64,000 nt of DNA from Apus apus (lineage: Eukaryota; Chordata; Aves; Apodiformes; Apodidae). The stretch lies in contig NC_067312.1 of assembly GCF_020740795.1 (NCBI RefSeq), positions 56,821,405-56,885,404 of the forward strand, given 5' to 3'. The position numbers and the translations under genes are program-made. Under the pieces are notes generated by a model that was not told the DNA's origin, did not search any database, and saw only the letters and a list, made by a program, of their open reading frames with translations. Below are positions 1-14,500 of this stretch, one piece after another (the stretch's first letter is position 1; each line of letters opens with the position of its first letter).

Positions 1-3000
1 GCTGATGTTTATGTAAAGGCATTCCCAGACTATGTAAATTAATCACTGGTTATCCATATCCAGGTGGCTAACTAATCTTTTACATCAGCCTAGTGGGAAG
101 GACTTCAAATCACACTGAACATAAAAGGAAATAAAAAAACAAAACTCAAGTTGCAGTTCCCAGTGCCTTTTTGCACCTTAACTGAGAAAGTTCCATCTGC
201 CCTACTCTGTCCTTGCTGACCATGCAGTACAGGCACAGTAAGGTAATGCTTTAATTCCTTCCATCCATAGGCATAAGACAAAAAAGTTAGTACTTTCTGG
301 AAGCCCTGTGGCCATGAAAATGAAGGGAAAAAACATCAGTGGAAACCTTAAAGTTTTACGTATAAATTCCATATGCATTTTTAATCACACATAGCTGTAT
401 TGCCATTTTTTACCAAAGTGATGCAAGTTCTTCTTACTGTCATCATGGATTACCATCACACAGTTTTAGTGTCTAGGAAGTCAGTATGGGACCACTGTCT
501 TTACTCATCAAGTTCCATCATGATTTTCAGATCCATACATTGTTCTGAGCCTTTCTGAATCTGCTAGATTGTTGTGGGTTGTGCCTAACATGACAACAAA
601 GGAACATCCACATGGCCGCTCACTCATGTCTCCCCACCCCCCAACCCCCACACACACGCTCTGGACTGAGGAGGACAAAGCTCATGGACAAAGGACAAGG
701 AGGATCCTTCACTGATTAAGGTCCTGGGCAAAACAGACTCGACTTGAGGAAAAATAATAATTTCATTTCACACTAATCAAACACACACAGACACACAAAC
801 ACTCTCACATTTCATCAAGTGCAAAAATGAGCCTTGCATTTGAGTAACCACATGCCCACTAGGGGTATTCTGTGTCCTGTCAATGCATCTGCTAGTTTTT
901 CTTGAAGTGCTGTGGTTATTGCTTTTACATTCTTAGGCTCCTTTTGCACCTTTTGACCACTGGAATCCCCAGCCCACTACTGACAGTCTCTCACTGGTCT
1001 GCCCTTTCCAGCATCCTTTTGTTCTTGGTTCTCCTCTTCCTAGAAGGCTTTGTCTCAGTTTCCCTAACCTTCATGGATGGATCTTTTTTTTCTTACCTTC
1101 CCACTTGGGAAGAATTTAATGCCTAACCACTCCAAGTCCCCCTCCTTCCACCCAAATCCTTTGTTTGCACTAGAGTGAATGCTGCTCTTTCAGCACAAGC
1201 CATAACCACACAGTTTGTCTTTGCTGTGTCATTGTGCTGTTCTTCCCAGCTTCTTCCTCAAAATATTTTGTGCATTCTCTTTGCAAACAGAGAGCATTTG
1301 AAATCCCACCAGCTGCTGGTTGATTGGTTTGGTCACAGGCTTCACCAACTGCAGCAAAGCTGTGTCCAGCAGCTGCACACAGAAGGACAGGAGGTCTCTG
1401 TGCACTGAGAAGGGCACAGGGCAGAGGGTGGATTTGTGATCACGGGCACACAAGTTATCTGAAAGCCTCATTTTCACAGCCCCCAAAAAAAGATCTTTCA
1501 TTCCACAGCAGAATAACAGTGACTTGTGTTTCAGGAAAGAAGTAGCCCTGTATGGGTTTAAAAGCAAAATATTTTGAGTCTAGGCACAGTCAGGCACTTT
1601 AGAGTTCAGACAAATAGCCTAAATCAAAAAATACTGAATTCTTCCCCATTTAAACTGTTGTAAGGCCATGGGGAGATCTCCTCTCCATAGGAAAACCTCT
1701 CTGTCCCTCTCTGAACTGTAAATCCAAAGGGTAGGACTGGTGGGAGGAGGTCTGGGTTCCCATCCTACTACTCTTCCTCTTCCTTGGATAAACCACAATT
1801 GGGCTGGGGATGAGAACTGCAATCCCTCTTGGATTCAGTATCCTGCAAAATAACTTAATCTCTCTTACTCTACACCAGACTCAAGTTTTGTGGGGGTTTT
1901 TGTTGTTGTTTTGCTGTTTTGTGGGGGTTTTTTTGGTTTTTTTGAGCTCATTTCATAGTCTTGCATGGAAGTGAGGTGCAGGTAGCTCAGCCACCAGGAG
2001 CACCGGCCTCCTCGGAGAGCAAGGGTCTAGCCTGCAGCTTTCTGAAACAGGTTTGAAGCGCTGTTTCAAAACCGTTGCTGTCAGATCTCTGTCTGATTGC
2101 AGCCTGCGGCTTCAGCCTCGCTCTGGTAGCTCCTGGCTGCCTAAGGCTAGCCTCAAAATTGCTGCCACTTCCAAGTATTATCTCTTGTAGAAGGGCTGTG
2201 CTTAATCCAACATACATACCCTTTGTCATCTATCGCAATGCATTGATTTTGTTATATACCCTTCCTAAGAATCAGAAATTAGCAAAGGACAAGGGGACTG
2301 CTCAGTTTGTGAAATTCAACTCTGAAATAAAATTACCAGCAGAGAAAGCTTAACAAAGCCACATAGGATGCTGGAAAATTTAATTCGGTCTCTACTAACA
2401 CAGTCATCTGCTCAAGTCCTGCACAATTTTTTTTTTTTTCCTTGACTAACAAAACTCTAGAATTGAAGAAGCAGATATACTTTGACACTAATGTGTAAAG
2501 CTAGTTCTATAGATTTGGCTACTTTTTTTTTTTTTTTCCTGTAATAAGAACATTTACAAGCTGGCACTTATCTGAAATTAATTAAAGGCAACACATTGTC
2601 ACCACATCCATAAGACTAGTCAAACAGACATTTCTGTTCACATATGACAGAGCGGCAGGTTTGTTCACAAATGGACAAAGCAATCTATTGAAATTTGTGA
2701 AGATAGGAATGAAAACTGCGTGATGAGTTTGAAAAGAGAGATTCTGAAAGCTAATGGAGTCTATTAGTTACGATTTATTTTACTGTTTTTTGTTTTGTTT
2801 TTTCTTAAATACATGATCAGAAGGTGTCTGAATAATTTATTATATTTTTGTCACATCTTTATATTTTATTGCTATGTTTTGTATCTATGGGAAAATTTTG
2901 CCTAAAATACAGACAGCTGTAAATACAGTTCAGCCAGAAGCTAGTCATGCTGGCTGCAACTATCCTAAAAAACATTCAGAAACAGTCCTGCCTTTTTGTG

Positions 3001-5395
3001 GAGAACTTGAGGAACAGTGAACGGGTCTAAAGCACAATTCACATTTTACAGAGCCACCACAGCAACTACCAGCTGGCATCAAAAAGCAACTTAATTTGGT
3101 GAAGTCAGAGGAAATCAAACATCTATCAGCGCACTGCACTTAGGACATGGTATCAATCATGGATCCCCAGACCATAGCTGGAAACTTGTTTTGTGAGGTG
3201 CTGTGCTCCTACCCTATGTTCCTGTCCCGTATTTGAAGCCTTGGTAACGCCTCTCAACGTCTCCCCATTCTGCTGACTGCATTCTGTTGGCTTCCTGCAC
3301 ATTCTGGGACTTGACAGCCCCTTTGGTCTCAGCATACCAAAGGCCCCACAGCAGCCAAGGTCCTACGGGTGATCTGCAGCAGCCCACAGTAGAAGCATGA
3401 AAACCAAGTTACTCTGCTTCCCTGGTATATAAACAGTCGGTGTGTATGGTGACATCCTGCTCCTGCTTAAAAGGAGCCCAACAGGGGAATGGAGGCTAAA
3501 GTAAAAATAAGCCCAACCAGGCTGAAGTGAACAATAGTAGGGAAATGTTGGGGTGCAGAGCCACTCATGCTAAGCTTTACTGTTGATAAAGCCACATATG
3601 ACCAATATTGCCTAAGTGACATTATCAGAAACACCAAATTTCTTTGCAGATTAAGCAAAACTAGGACCAATGGGGAAAAGCAATCATGTATGGGGTGCTG
3701 AGAGGAGCTCCCTTGGTGAAGATGCAAGAATGGCAAAGAAATCAGCTTAAAGTAAGAAAAAATAGGGACTAAGGTATGCAATCAGGCAGAGGAAAGTCAG
3801 GTGGATCCTCCAGCAGCAGGAGCACAAATACCTGCATATAGCCATCATACTAACCTGCATGCCCCAGCCCCGCTGTGTAGAAGGAAATTGATTTTCACCT
3901 CCACACAAACAGGACTGTAATTTGATTGCAATTACACATTTATGTATTTCACTGGACTTCAAAACTACAATTAACAGTTTCATAGTCAAGCCCAATACTG
4001 TGCACTATTTAATTACAAGCAGGTATATCCAATTGCCTAGATCACCGAGAATTTTGCTGTCCTACCCATTTCCTTCTAGTGTGATCATTAATCAACAAAC
4101 ATGTTCATCAGTTTGCATCAGCAATAACAATTCTAAAAGCAGGCTGTATCCAAAATGTTCCTCAGCCTGCCAGTACCCAGTTCTCTGCCAGAAACTGAAG
4201 TTAATTGGTTATTACTTACTGTCCAGGTCCTTTGTAGTCTGTGTAGTTTGTCTGTGCAGCTGCCCTTGACTACTAAAAAAATGCTGAATGCCGGAAGGTT
4301 CTTCCTCCAAAATCAAGGTTATCAGAAATTATTTCCAAATACTGCTGTCACAGGGACAGAGCAGGGAATGCCAGCAGAAGACAAAGTGATGCAGGACTAA
4401 TATCCAGTGAAGATGCACCCTGAGGCAGAAAGAAATCTCAGAAAGGACAACTGTTTTGCATCCCCACGGATGAGTGCAGAAGGTTGAAACTGCAGTTTCA
4501 TTGGTCAGCTACACTACTGAACATTTTGGCAGCAGTACTGAATTCTGAATGTATAGGCTACAGTACTAAATCTCAGTATTCCCTGACCTGTAATTTCTTG
4601 TGTTGCTGCTTCTACTGAAAACCAAACTCTGGCAAGTGTTATTCCTGTTTAACTGAAGCTGGAAAAAGCACTCTGTTGTACTATAATGAGACCATTTTCT
4701 AAATGGTAGAGAAACTGGCACTGAACTTCTAATCTTTCAGCTGTTTTATATTTTCAGACAGTTTAGGTTATTGTTAGATACAGGTTAGGGATGCATCTTC
4801 AGATGTTTGCCTTTGAGATGTCAGCTTCACAACATCAAGCTTTTACTTTGACACTAATCCAAAAAAAATCTAAAATTATTTTACCTAATTATCCTTGCTA
4901 ATGTCTAGATTCCTCTCCAGTAAAAACCTTAGCTTCCTTGCTGCAGATAGATGTTTCTACAAAAATTCCCTATTAGCCCTTGTGTTTCAAGTAAAGGATG
5001 TGATGCCATTTATTTTAACGTGTAGTAGACTCTATAGATATCAAATTCCTCATACCTAAATTTCTCTTTCTGGTATTAATATATTAGTGCACCCACAGTT
5101 TCACTGGTGAATTCAGGGCCACCTTTAGGCTTGCTCTCCTAGTAAAGTTGCTTCAGCCCCTGCTTTTATCTGTGTTATTGGAGATACATATGACTTTCTG
5201 TCAATGAGAGTTTATAGTTCACCATGTCAGCATAATTCTTAATTTAGTAAGAAGGAAAAAGGTTTCTTATTTTTTTCAAAGGATAAAAAAATGGTGATGC
5301 TATCCGATACAGAAGTTCTATGAAAAAAACAGCAAGTAAAGCAAAAAATTGTGCATTAATTTTATTAGAATACTTTGTTTCCTGAGCAAGATTTA
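1..5395. other. Intergenic AT-rich DNA downstream of C9orf72
   Basis: No reading frame here looks like a conserved protein or is bounded by convincing splice sites. The stretch holds homopolymer runs (T-runs near 2,430 and 2,525), a T/G-rich low-complexity patch near 1,890-1,945 and a short CA-rich patch near 780. In mammals the next genes on this side are IFNK and MOB3B. I looked for an interferon-like reading frame and did not recognise one. Confidence 0.6.
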
Positions 5396-5415
5396 CAACA
5401 TAACATGCAGGTGGT

Positions 5416-5421
5416 TTTAAT
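5416..5421 (-). terminator. C9orf72: Likely poly(A) signal ATTAAA of C9orf72
   Basis: The plus strand reads tttaat, which is ATTAAA on the gene strand. It follows a block resembling the end of the human transcript, which also uses ATTAAA. A second candidate, AATAAA at 6,089-6,094, lies just downstream, in gene direction, of the CR1 fragment in the 3'UTR. Confidence 0.5.
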
Positions 5422-6096
5422 AATTTACTTCACTATACATTCTGCACTTATGACAGTGCACTTGTCACAGTTGTGCAACAAAAGCAGCAACTAAAGAATT
5501 CCAGCTTTTAGTAATTTCAAAGAGAGACAGCATCTTCAGTAAACAGTTAACTGTTTATAGTGTAATGTTAAGTTTCCAATGCCTATCAAGCTGAAGTGAT
5601 TAATTTGAGCAGTACATTTAAAGCTCTTTAGACTTCAATTCAACTTCTAAATTAGAAGTTTTAACAGTGATCATTACGTTTTTTTTCATAATCTTACGCA
5701 TGACAATAAAATGAGCACCATCACGCTCTTCTAATACATCAAGTAATTAAAAACACAGAAGGAAATAATAATGGTAGGAAGACAAACAGAATCCTAGCAC
5801 AAGTAATTTATGACAGCGTAATTCTGACAAGTTCTGTTGATGAAGTGCTGAGCTCATTGCAAGTGTCTTACGTACACATACAGCAAAAAAAAAGCTCCAC
5901 AAAATAAAATTTCTTATTCAGGCAGGCAATACTGATGATGTATGTTCATAAAAATGATGTGCAGCTGGGCCACAGTTCCAGGTCTTTAAGAAGTTCTAAA
6001 TATTTAATTGCAAATCTTTTGTCTTTCAGGACAAGTAAGAGAATTCTGGACATCTAAATAAAGCACAGTATACCTTTTTAAAAATGTATTTATTTA

Positions 6097-6370
6097 GAAT
6101 GGTTTGGGTTGGAAGGGACCTTAAAGATAATCTAGTTCCAAACCCCCTGCATGGGCAGGGACACCTCCCACTGGACCAGGTTGCTCCAAGCCTCATCCAG
6201 CCTGGCCTTGAACACTTCCAGGGATGGGACAGCCACGGTTTCCCTGGACAACCCATGCCAGTGTCTCATCACCCTCACACTAAAGATTTCTTCCTAATGT
6301 CTAACCTCAGTCTCCCCTCTTGCAATTTAAAACCATTACTCCTCTGAGCATTGGACATTTAAGGAAAAGT
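6097..6370 (-). mobile_element. CR1 LINE 3'-end fragment inside the C9orf72 3'UTR
   Basis: The plus strand shows the reverse complement of a CR1 3' end: 'ggtttgggttggaaggga', then a 'ctagttccaaaccccctgc' block and 'cactggaccaggttgctcc'. It continues through 'catccagcctggccttgaac' towards the last part of the CR1 coding region. The copy is 5'-truncated, as most CR1 insertions are. It lies in the same orientation as C9orf72, so it would be transcribed as sense CR1 within the 3'UTR. Confidence 0.85.
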
Positions 6371-7837
6371 TGTCAATCTACATTTGTTAACTTTTATGCT
6401 TTGCTGCACGAAAGAGATGCTTAAGTGCTATCTTGAAAACAGAAACCTATTCACAAAGCAATGTTACAAATGCTTTAAGAAATAAAGCAACAGTGGCTTC
6501 TCAAGTCACAAGAGTAACTCTTTCACAATGAATACTGCATGACACAAATATATTCCCGTGTTTGTCCAAAAAGAAAAGCAATACAACAACAGGCAATACT
6601 GACGTATCACTGATTGAAATACAACACACACCAACCGTGTTTCAAGACTTAAAAAAAATGAGTCTGGATTAACATGACACCACATCGCTCTACATGCTGC
6701 TCAGAAAGAAAATTTGAGGCATACAAATAGAAAATGTGGTGGTTTTTTTCAAGCAAAGCAAAGCAAAGCTGAAGACATGCTAAGATGAACCAAGAAGATT
6801 GGCAAGATTACTGACTAGAATTCACTTAGTAAAATGCTAATCACGTTAGTTCATTGCTGTGCTCATCTCTGAATGAAGGATGACCTAATATATTAATAGC
6901 AATGTAAAAAAAAAATATTACTATTTTGTCTTTTAGTTTGGCTATCACCTTGGTGTTCTTTGGTGAGGTCTAATACTTTAATCTGAACCTTATTCTAATT
7001 GACAACAGAAAACCATCAGAAATTTACATAAAGGAAGATTAACAACTGCTGCTGAATGACTACAATTTTGTTTTGAAAGAGCTCAATTATGCTGGATCTC
7101 AGAACACTTCCATGCAGCATGGCCCAACAATCTGTGACAGAGTATCCTGCTGGCACTTTCATGCACAAAGCTGCTTAAATCATGACCTGCTAGAGTTTGC
7201 AGACAAGAATAACATTTTGTAGTATATTAAAAAACCTAAACACCTTTAAATGCTCTAAATGAAGAAACCAGTAGTGTTTAAAAGGGAGATGAAGGAAGAT
7301 GTATTTCAGATTTGTACAGCATATGTAAGAACAAACACTTTTAAAAACTCTTCAAAACTCTTGGAAGGCCCTTATCCTACCACCTCCATGATTACAAAGG
7401 ACATATGTATTGGTTTCTGTGGAAATACTAAAAATACTGGCACAGCAGAACAGGGAAAAACTGACACACACCTGAAGGAAGTTGCTGGTGAAGGCAAATT
7501 AAAATATTTCCCTTTAACTTACACTAAAACATGTTCAAATTTATCTACTAAGCCCATTTGGCAAATGAACCTCTGGCAACATTTACTGATAAAAAAGCAC
7601 ACAGAAAAGATGGATTAATTGAAATCATGTTTGACTAACTAATTTCACCCTAATAAGGGTCAATTTACAAAACGGTAACAAGACTCCCTCCTGCTTTGGA
7701 CAGTCTGTAGTGTTACTGTGCTCCTAATGCTCCATACTCAATCAAGTCAATGATTGTCACAAGTGTGGTGTTCCCACTGGCAGACTTCTTCTTGTGCCAT
7801 GCAGGACTGCAATATTACACATTAGCAGAGGAGAACT

Positions 7838-10800
7838 TTAAAACGTCATGAGCATATCCCGTTCTTGTACACTAGTGTAGAACGGCCTCCCAAAGATAAA
7901 GGAATGCAGACCTGGTTTCATCTTCTCAGCCAAAGCCATTATTATGTTAAGGTCGCCCTCTGCTGTTAAATCAAGATCTATCTTTAAGCTACGAAGAGAC
8001 TTGAAAGGTTTTTTTCCCTTTTGCCTGCAAGAAAATAAAAAAGGGTGCTGTAAAAAAGAACACAGGAAGTTCCTCAAAGCTTGCTTTCTATTCTCTGTTC
8101 ACTTACGTGTCATCCTCTATGTATTTTATTAAAGTTAAGGCTTTTCTGTGAAGGACTAGCAGAAACTGTGCAAGGAAAGTACTCCTTAGAGACAAGCCAG
8201 GCTTCAGATGAAAGATCTGTTGAAAAATTACACCAGAAAATTGAGTAGACATGGCAATTTTAGAATAATTTTAAGAACATGGAATATAAACAGTGCATAC
8301 ACATGTAATACATCCTTAACTATACCAATGCAGGCATATTAACAGCAGATTTGTAGATATACTCAATGTTCTTTGTTTTCTAGTTGCTCAGATGGACTAA
8401 ATTAAGCTATTTTACAATTCTGTTTGGATAAAGTATAATTTTTGCTTTTAAAATTATCTGAAGTTAATACCAATCAGATAGTTTTATCAATACTGTAATT
8501 GAAGGCACTGTTGCACAACAAAATAACCATATAATGGTTTGTGTTGGAAGGGACAAGACCAGGTTGCTCCAAGACCCATCCAACCCAGCCAGGGATGGGG
8601 CAGCCGTAACTTCTCTGGGCAACCTGTGCCAGTGTTTCACCACCCTCATAGTAAATCATTTTTTCCTAATATCTAATCTAGATCTCCCCTCTTTCAGTTT
8701 GAAACTGTTGCCCCTAGGACTACTACTACATGCACTTGTAAAAATCCCCTCTTCAGCTTCCCTGTAGCCCCTTCAGGTACTGGAAGGCCACTGTATATTC
8801 CCCCCAGAGCCTCCTCTTCTCCAGACTGAACGCCTCCTACTCTCTCAGCCTGTCCCCATAGCAGAGGTGCTCCAGCCCTCCAATCATCTTTGTGGCCTCA
8901 TGTGGACATGCTCCTTGTGTTGCGTCCCCAGAACTGGGCACCGTACTCCACGTGGGTATGTAAGAAGGAGTTCTAGTACTACATAAATACTACAAATAAC
9001 ACAAGTATTTTACTCTTCAGTTATGCAGAGAAGAATCATAGCATTAATATGAAAAAGAGCAACCAAGCCAAGAGATTACCTATTCATGTCAGATTATCTA
9101 TTACTAGGCCTCAAAGTACTAATATTTAACTCTTGTTCTTTCTGAAAAAGCAGGAATTACCTGATCCAGGAAGGCTTTTACTAATGTATCTCGATGCAGG
9201 ATATCTTGAAAGACATTTCTATAGAAAAGTAAGCAAACAAACGTGAAGAAATGGCATGAAGATACACTAACAATCCAACACTTGTGCCCAGCAATAGTAT
9301 TACTTCTTACAATCTGGCAAAAATTAATAGTGAATTCTAAATTGTATTAAATTTTAATACTGCTATGTTTAAAGATAATACAGAATTTCAAAGCAAAACT
9401 TTCAGATGAAAGGAACTAAACCCAGGAAAGTCATTGGGCCCTGTAAAATACGCTTAGCTCTGTTATACGCCTAATTAAAACAGGCAACAAAATTAACATA
9501 ACATGGTGAGAAGAATCAGTGAAAATTAATTTCAGTAATATTTAATGCAACAAAACTACTGATAGGTAAATTCCTCCAAAATGAATGCAATCACCACAGT
9601 TAAAGAAGCTTCTTAAAAGCTAAAAAAACTTGTGTACTTGATCAGACAGTACACTTCATACCACTTTACTCTCTTGTCCCACATCAAGTAACTTTGAAAG
9701 ACATGAGAGAGTACATACAAATCAGGCGTGAAACTCTCATCTGTGTGGATAATATGATCTTGAGACATTTCTTCATCTGAATTAGCTCTCCAAAATGCTG
9801 TCAGTTCAGATCTCATGTATCGTCGTTGGTTATAGATGTGTTCATGGCAAGGGGGCATTTGCTTCACTGTATTGACATCCACATCTATATGTGTAGTAGG
9901 ATATGGGGCATACATTACTTGACGGAAGGGCAACACAAAGCTTCCTGTTGCATCCTGTTTTAGTGAAAAAAATTATTATTCTAGTTACCTTTTTTTTAAA
10001 AAGACAAAGCTATCCTGGAACAAAACAGTATTACAGAGTCATGCCTAAATTTTAAATCTCTTTTGTTTAGACATGTTTTGTTTGAGAGAACTAGTGGTTG
10101 TAGCCCAGTAAAAAGTCCTTCATACTCGATGATTCCTTTCATATAACACCAAAAACAGGTACTGAAGTAACCAGTGTATTACAGTATTGCATCATACAAT
10201 TCATGAGCCTGTTAACATTACAGTATTCAATTTATCTGGTAAGCTTATACTTCTCACTAGAGCTAGAAGCATTATTTTTCTATTCTTCTTCACCCATTGC
10301 TACAGCCCTTTTAAAATACTCAGAAACTGTAGGACTGATGAACTGTTCTTTTTTGAGTTTGGTACAACACAAAAACTTAATGTCTTTGGGATTCTTGCAC
10401 CAAGTAGGCAAAAGACTATTAGCATTGTATCTCAAAAGTATAGGAAAACAAATCTGGACAATACTCTACAAATAGATTTGTCAGAGAAAAGACTGGCTTG
10501 GAATTTTAACATGCAAGTATTTACAACGAAAGCTATAGCACCAGAAAAGAATTAAAGGAAGATAACATATTTATTTGAACATGAATGTGTGAAACATCAT
10601 ATGCACATGCATACACATATATTGAATAATGTTATTAAACTACAGAAGAATACAAGTTTCCTAAGTGTACTTACTTTGAGTAAGCCTTGAACAAAAAGTC
10701 CTGACTCATATTTGAAAGAAGACTCACTTCTACAGAGTCTGGAACACTTCCGCTCTGATGGTGTAAGAAACAGACACAATGTTCTCACGATCTGCATGAA

Positions 10801-11496
10801 AAAAAAACAAGTTTTTAAAAACATGAAAACGTAAGGAATGAGCTGATCTTTAAATACAATTTCTGACTGAAATGTGTTAGGTATTTCAAATTATAAACAA
10901 AAAAGTTCCTAATGCTTATTAGAAAGGCCAATACTTTACCAAGGCCATAGAACAGTGACTTGCTTAATTAAACTTTAAGACATATTACTCCAACTTGTCA
11001 AATTAAGGGACAAAAACCCCAACACTTTTGGGCAAAGTTTGTTTTTCAGCCAACTGTATAAACAAATCAATTTGCCTTCTGCTACTTCCTCCTAATGCAT
11101 AAACATGAGTTACTGTGATTACTTTCCTAGCCTGTTAAGCCTCTTATGTTATTCATTTCAAATTTAAACACCAGCTATTGTCTCCAATCAAGCACAGTCA
11201 ATCTCCTAAATAAGTATCCATGCTTATTTCCTCAGTAATTTCCTCAAACTCTCCATTAAAAGCAACAGAGGTACTTCATTATCCATTTTCAAACTCCTAT
11301 GCTGCAACAGCTACAAGTAATCATCTCCAAATATGTACTCCACTCTGCTGATCTTTCCATCTTAACTGGTTGTGTCCTGTGTCTGGAAGATGTTTGAGAA
11401 GGCTCTATCCTTGCACAATGTTTTTATGCAGTAACTAAAACAATGAGAGCCTAGCTTCTGAATAATGCTTTCCACCACTTCAGCAAGATGCAATAT

Positions 11497-11593
<97 letters not shown>

Positions 11594-14500
11594 AAGGAAA
11601 GCTAAAGAATGCTGCAAAGAAAGCAATTATTTCAGAATAGGAGCACTGTGACACAAAGAGCACACTGCTGGTAAGTACCTGTGTAGAATTTATGAAATTT
11701 ACCCTGGATGTCTCTTTAAGACCCACATTCCTCTAGACTAGTTTTTTCTTTTAGTGTCTAGCTTATCAATACATTATTTTACATACTCAAAGCCACTTAC
11801 ACCTTAAAGCCTTTAAATTAAATCTTTAATGGACTATAAGCATTCAGCTTTTTATTATCACTTAAGCCTTTTAGATTTCCTCTATTATGCTAAGTTAATC
11901 ACGTGCAAATCTCACATCCCTGAAACAATACGTATTAAATGCAGTTAGCTGATTTCCACTAAGAACTGAGGATTTTCTTTTCTCTGGTTCTCCTGTTGCT
12001 CGTGATTATTTTTTGAGTATCAAGATTTACTGTTAATTTGATCAGAGGGGCTTTAGCATCACTGCCAATACACACAAAGCAATGCATCCTCACCCCTCAA
12101 TTTTTATAAAGCATCACAAACTGTGTATTTTGAAACATGGACTTACTAAAGTTCTCTTGGTTTTTTTTAAATGATGACTATTATATTTCATTGCAGCAAG
12201 AAGCCCTACATACTATAAGACACATAAAAGATGTATAGTCTACAATTAATACCTAATATTTTCAGCAGGCCCACTGTTCTTTATTTGTATTTCACATTGA
12301 AGCAATAGACACAGATACATTCGCACATACATATATCAAAAAGGGCATCAACTTCAAGAATTAAAATGAGGTTTTCCTCAGAGGAAGGTTTCAGTCTTAC
12401 CAAATAAACCAGAGCTTAATAATTAGTACATCACAATTAAAAACATAATTAGACAGAAAAGCCAACTATACAAAAACATTCCCTGTCAGAAAATTAAGTT
12501 ATCAGAACATAATGGTTCTCCACATGTACCCCTGTAGGACTTCTGTCACAGACCTCTGGACATAGCTCAGAGGCCCCAGTGTAAATTGAAAACTTACAAT
12601 GATACACAACTACTCAGAATCTCACTGTCACAGCAGTACTGGTGCACTCATTAAGTGCAGTGGCACCTAATACCTCAGGGCTCTAGGATTGCCCACTTTT
12701 ACAAAATCCTCCTTTTCATTCCCAGTTGGAGGGATATTCTGAATCAAAGAGGATTATTAAGGGACTCAGCCAGGAATGTAGAGACGCAATTAGTGAAATA
12801 AATTTTCTCATGACGAAAACACTGCTTTCTTCATGGTTTGTCTCTAAACATCCTAACTGGAAATGAACTTCATTGTTTTTATTAGAAGGAATGGGGTAAC
12901 ACTCTAATTAAATACAAGTCAAAGGGAAAATTATATCTGAACAAAATGCTGATAGAGTAGAAAGAAATATGCTTTAAGAAATATTTCAGTGGACAGTAAA
13001 CACAAGTATACCTTCTCTAGGAATTGCTTTTAATTTATTTTAAATTAGCATTTCAGTATAATCAAAAAGCTGTATACAAAAAAGCACTTGGAAAATTCTG
13101 AGAAACTAAAACATCCTCACTTGTTTTTTCCATCATATAGTGGGTATGGTTAAAATAAGCATCAAGAGACTCTTCATTTGCACGAAAATATTAGAGGAAA
13201 AGTAGTGCAGACGATAGTTTGATTAAACTGACTCAAATTAAATATTTCATAATAAGCTTACAAGAGAGTTGAAAATAATAAAAGCATGGGAAAAAAATGT
13301 TTACCTCAACAACGTAATTATTTTCTTGTTCCGAAATCACAGCTTCCAACAGTGACCTTCTTTCCTCTCAAAGAGGCTATAATTATGTACATACTCTTCC
13401 CCGTTAAGAGGTACAGCTAATGCTGCTTATTGTTTCTAGGGCTGAAAGCTCCTGAACATCATCCCTGGTGATGTAGGGATGTATTGATGTAGCAATGTAT
13501 TGATGTAGCAAGTATGCCACACTGAGTGTTCTTTTGTTACAAGACTCAGTTTTAGAGGCTTATATCTGTCTTTTCCCTGCTTCTGGTTCTTCTGGAAAGC
13601 TGAGCCAAACCTAATTTAAATCTACCAATTAAAACTGTATGCTATGCTTATTTACCAATTAAGTTTTACACAGACTGAAGATGAAGTGAACACAAGCACA
13701 GCTACCAAGAAAAACATGCTGTAATTGCTCAAAGGGTTTAAAGTCCTAGTAAGCTTGCCTGTTTCACCATGTGTGTGCCTACCAACTTAAGAGCTCTGAG
13801 GTTCCATGAAACACAAGCAGTTAATGATGTAGAAGTACATTTATTCTCCAACGTAAGAGAAATCATGTAGATACTAATTTCTTAAGACTACACAGACAAT
13901 ACACATTGATGAAGCTGAACTGGACAAGCCAGTTCAGACCTCTGCAATTCGGACATTTTAGCTAATAAACCTAATTTTAAAAGCTCAGAATTATTTACTG
14001 CTTGTTTATATACAGTGTCAATTAAATACATTGTTTTTTTCATAGTTGCCAGAATACAACTGATAAGGCAATTTTCAGGCAGAATTATCAACTGCTAGAT
14101 CAATTAGCTGAATTTAGATAAGCAAACAACGGTATTCCTTCCTTCTTCAATCTCAAGTATGTTTATAGATAAGTGTTGCTCCAAATAATACACTAACACT
14201 CCTAATTTCAGCATTTAAGTTTAGTGTTTTAGAAAGTACATTACCTTATTAACTTTTTCTGCGCTGCTTCCTACAACTACAGAACAACCACAGGTCTGCA
14301 GGTGTGAACTAATTGCACTGCAAACAAAACCAGACACAGGTTTATACATTTAATCAGACTTTTCAAATAAAGCAATTATCATCTTCCCAAGAAGAATAAG
14401 AAGAATGAAGTGCTCATAGTATAAATACAGGCCCATATCAAAAGGACTTCTCACATTAAGGAGAGATAACTGACACCCTGAAGTCTGCTACCTGCCAAAC

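Larger units (their letters stand above)
5400..7837 (-). other. C9orf72: C9orf72 3' untranslated region
   Basis: This runs from the base after the C9orf72 stop codon to a likely cleavage site just past an ATTAAA signal. The minus-strand sequence just before the signal (about 5,420-5,460) resembles the end of the human C9orf72 mRNA as I remember it: a 'cagaatgta' word, a 'gtgaa' block, then 'attattaaa' and a 'gcatgt' word. At about 2.4 kb it is somewhat longer than the human long 3'UTR, partly because a roughly 270 bp CR1 fragment sits inside it. A shorter form using the AATAAA at 6,089-6,094 is possible. The end is inferred from that remembered similarity, not from transcript data. Confidence 0.55.

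Noticed and set aside
1-5395. IFNK or MOB3B exons expected next to C9orf72 by mammalian synteny
   Set aside because: No interferon-like or MOB-like reading frame was recognised; if conserved, they lie outside the window.
7259-7618. 119-codon plus-strand frame
   Set aside because: It is antisense to the C9orf72 3'UTR, with no recognisable motif and no supporting context.
10187-10555. 122-codon plus-strand frame
   Set aside because: It is antisense in a C9orf72 intron, AT-rich, with no protein-like pattern.
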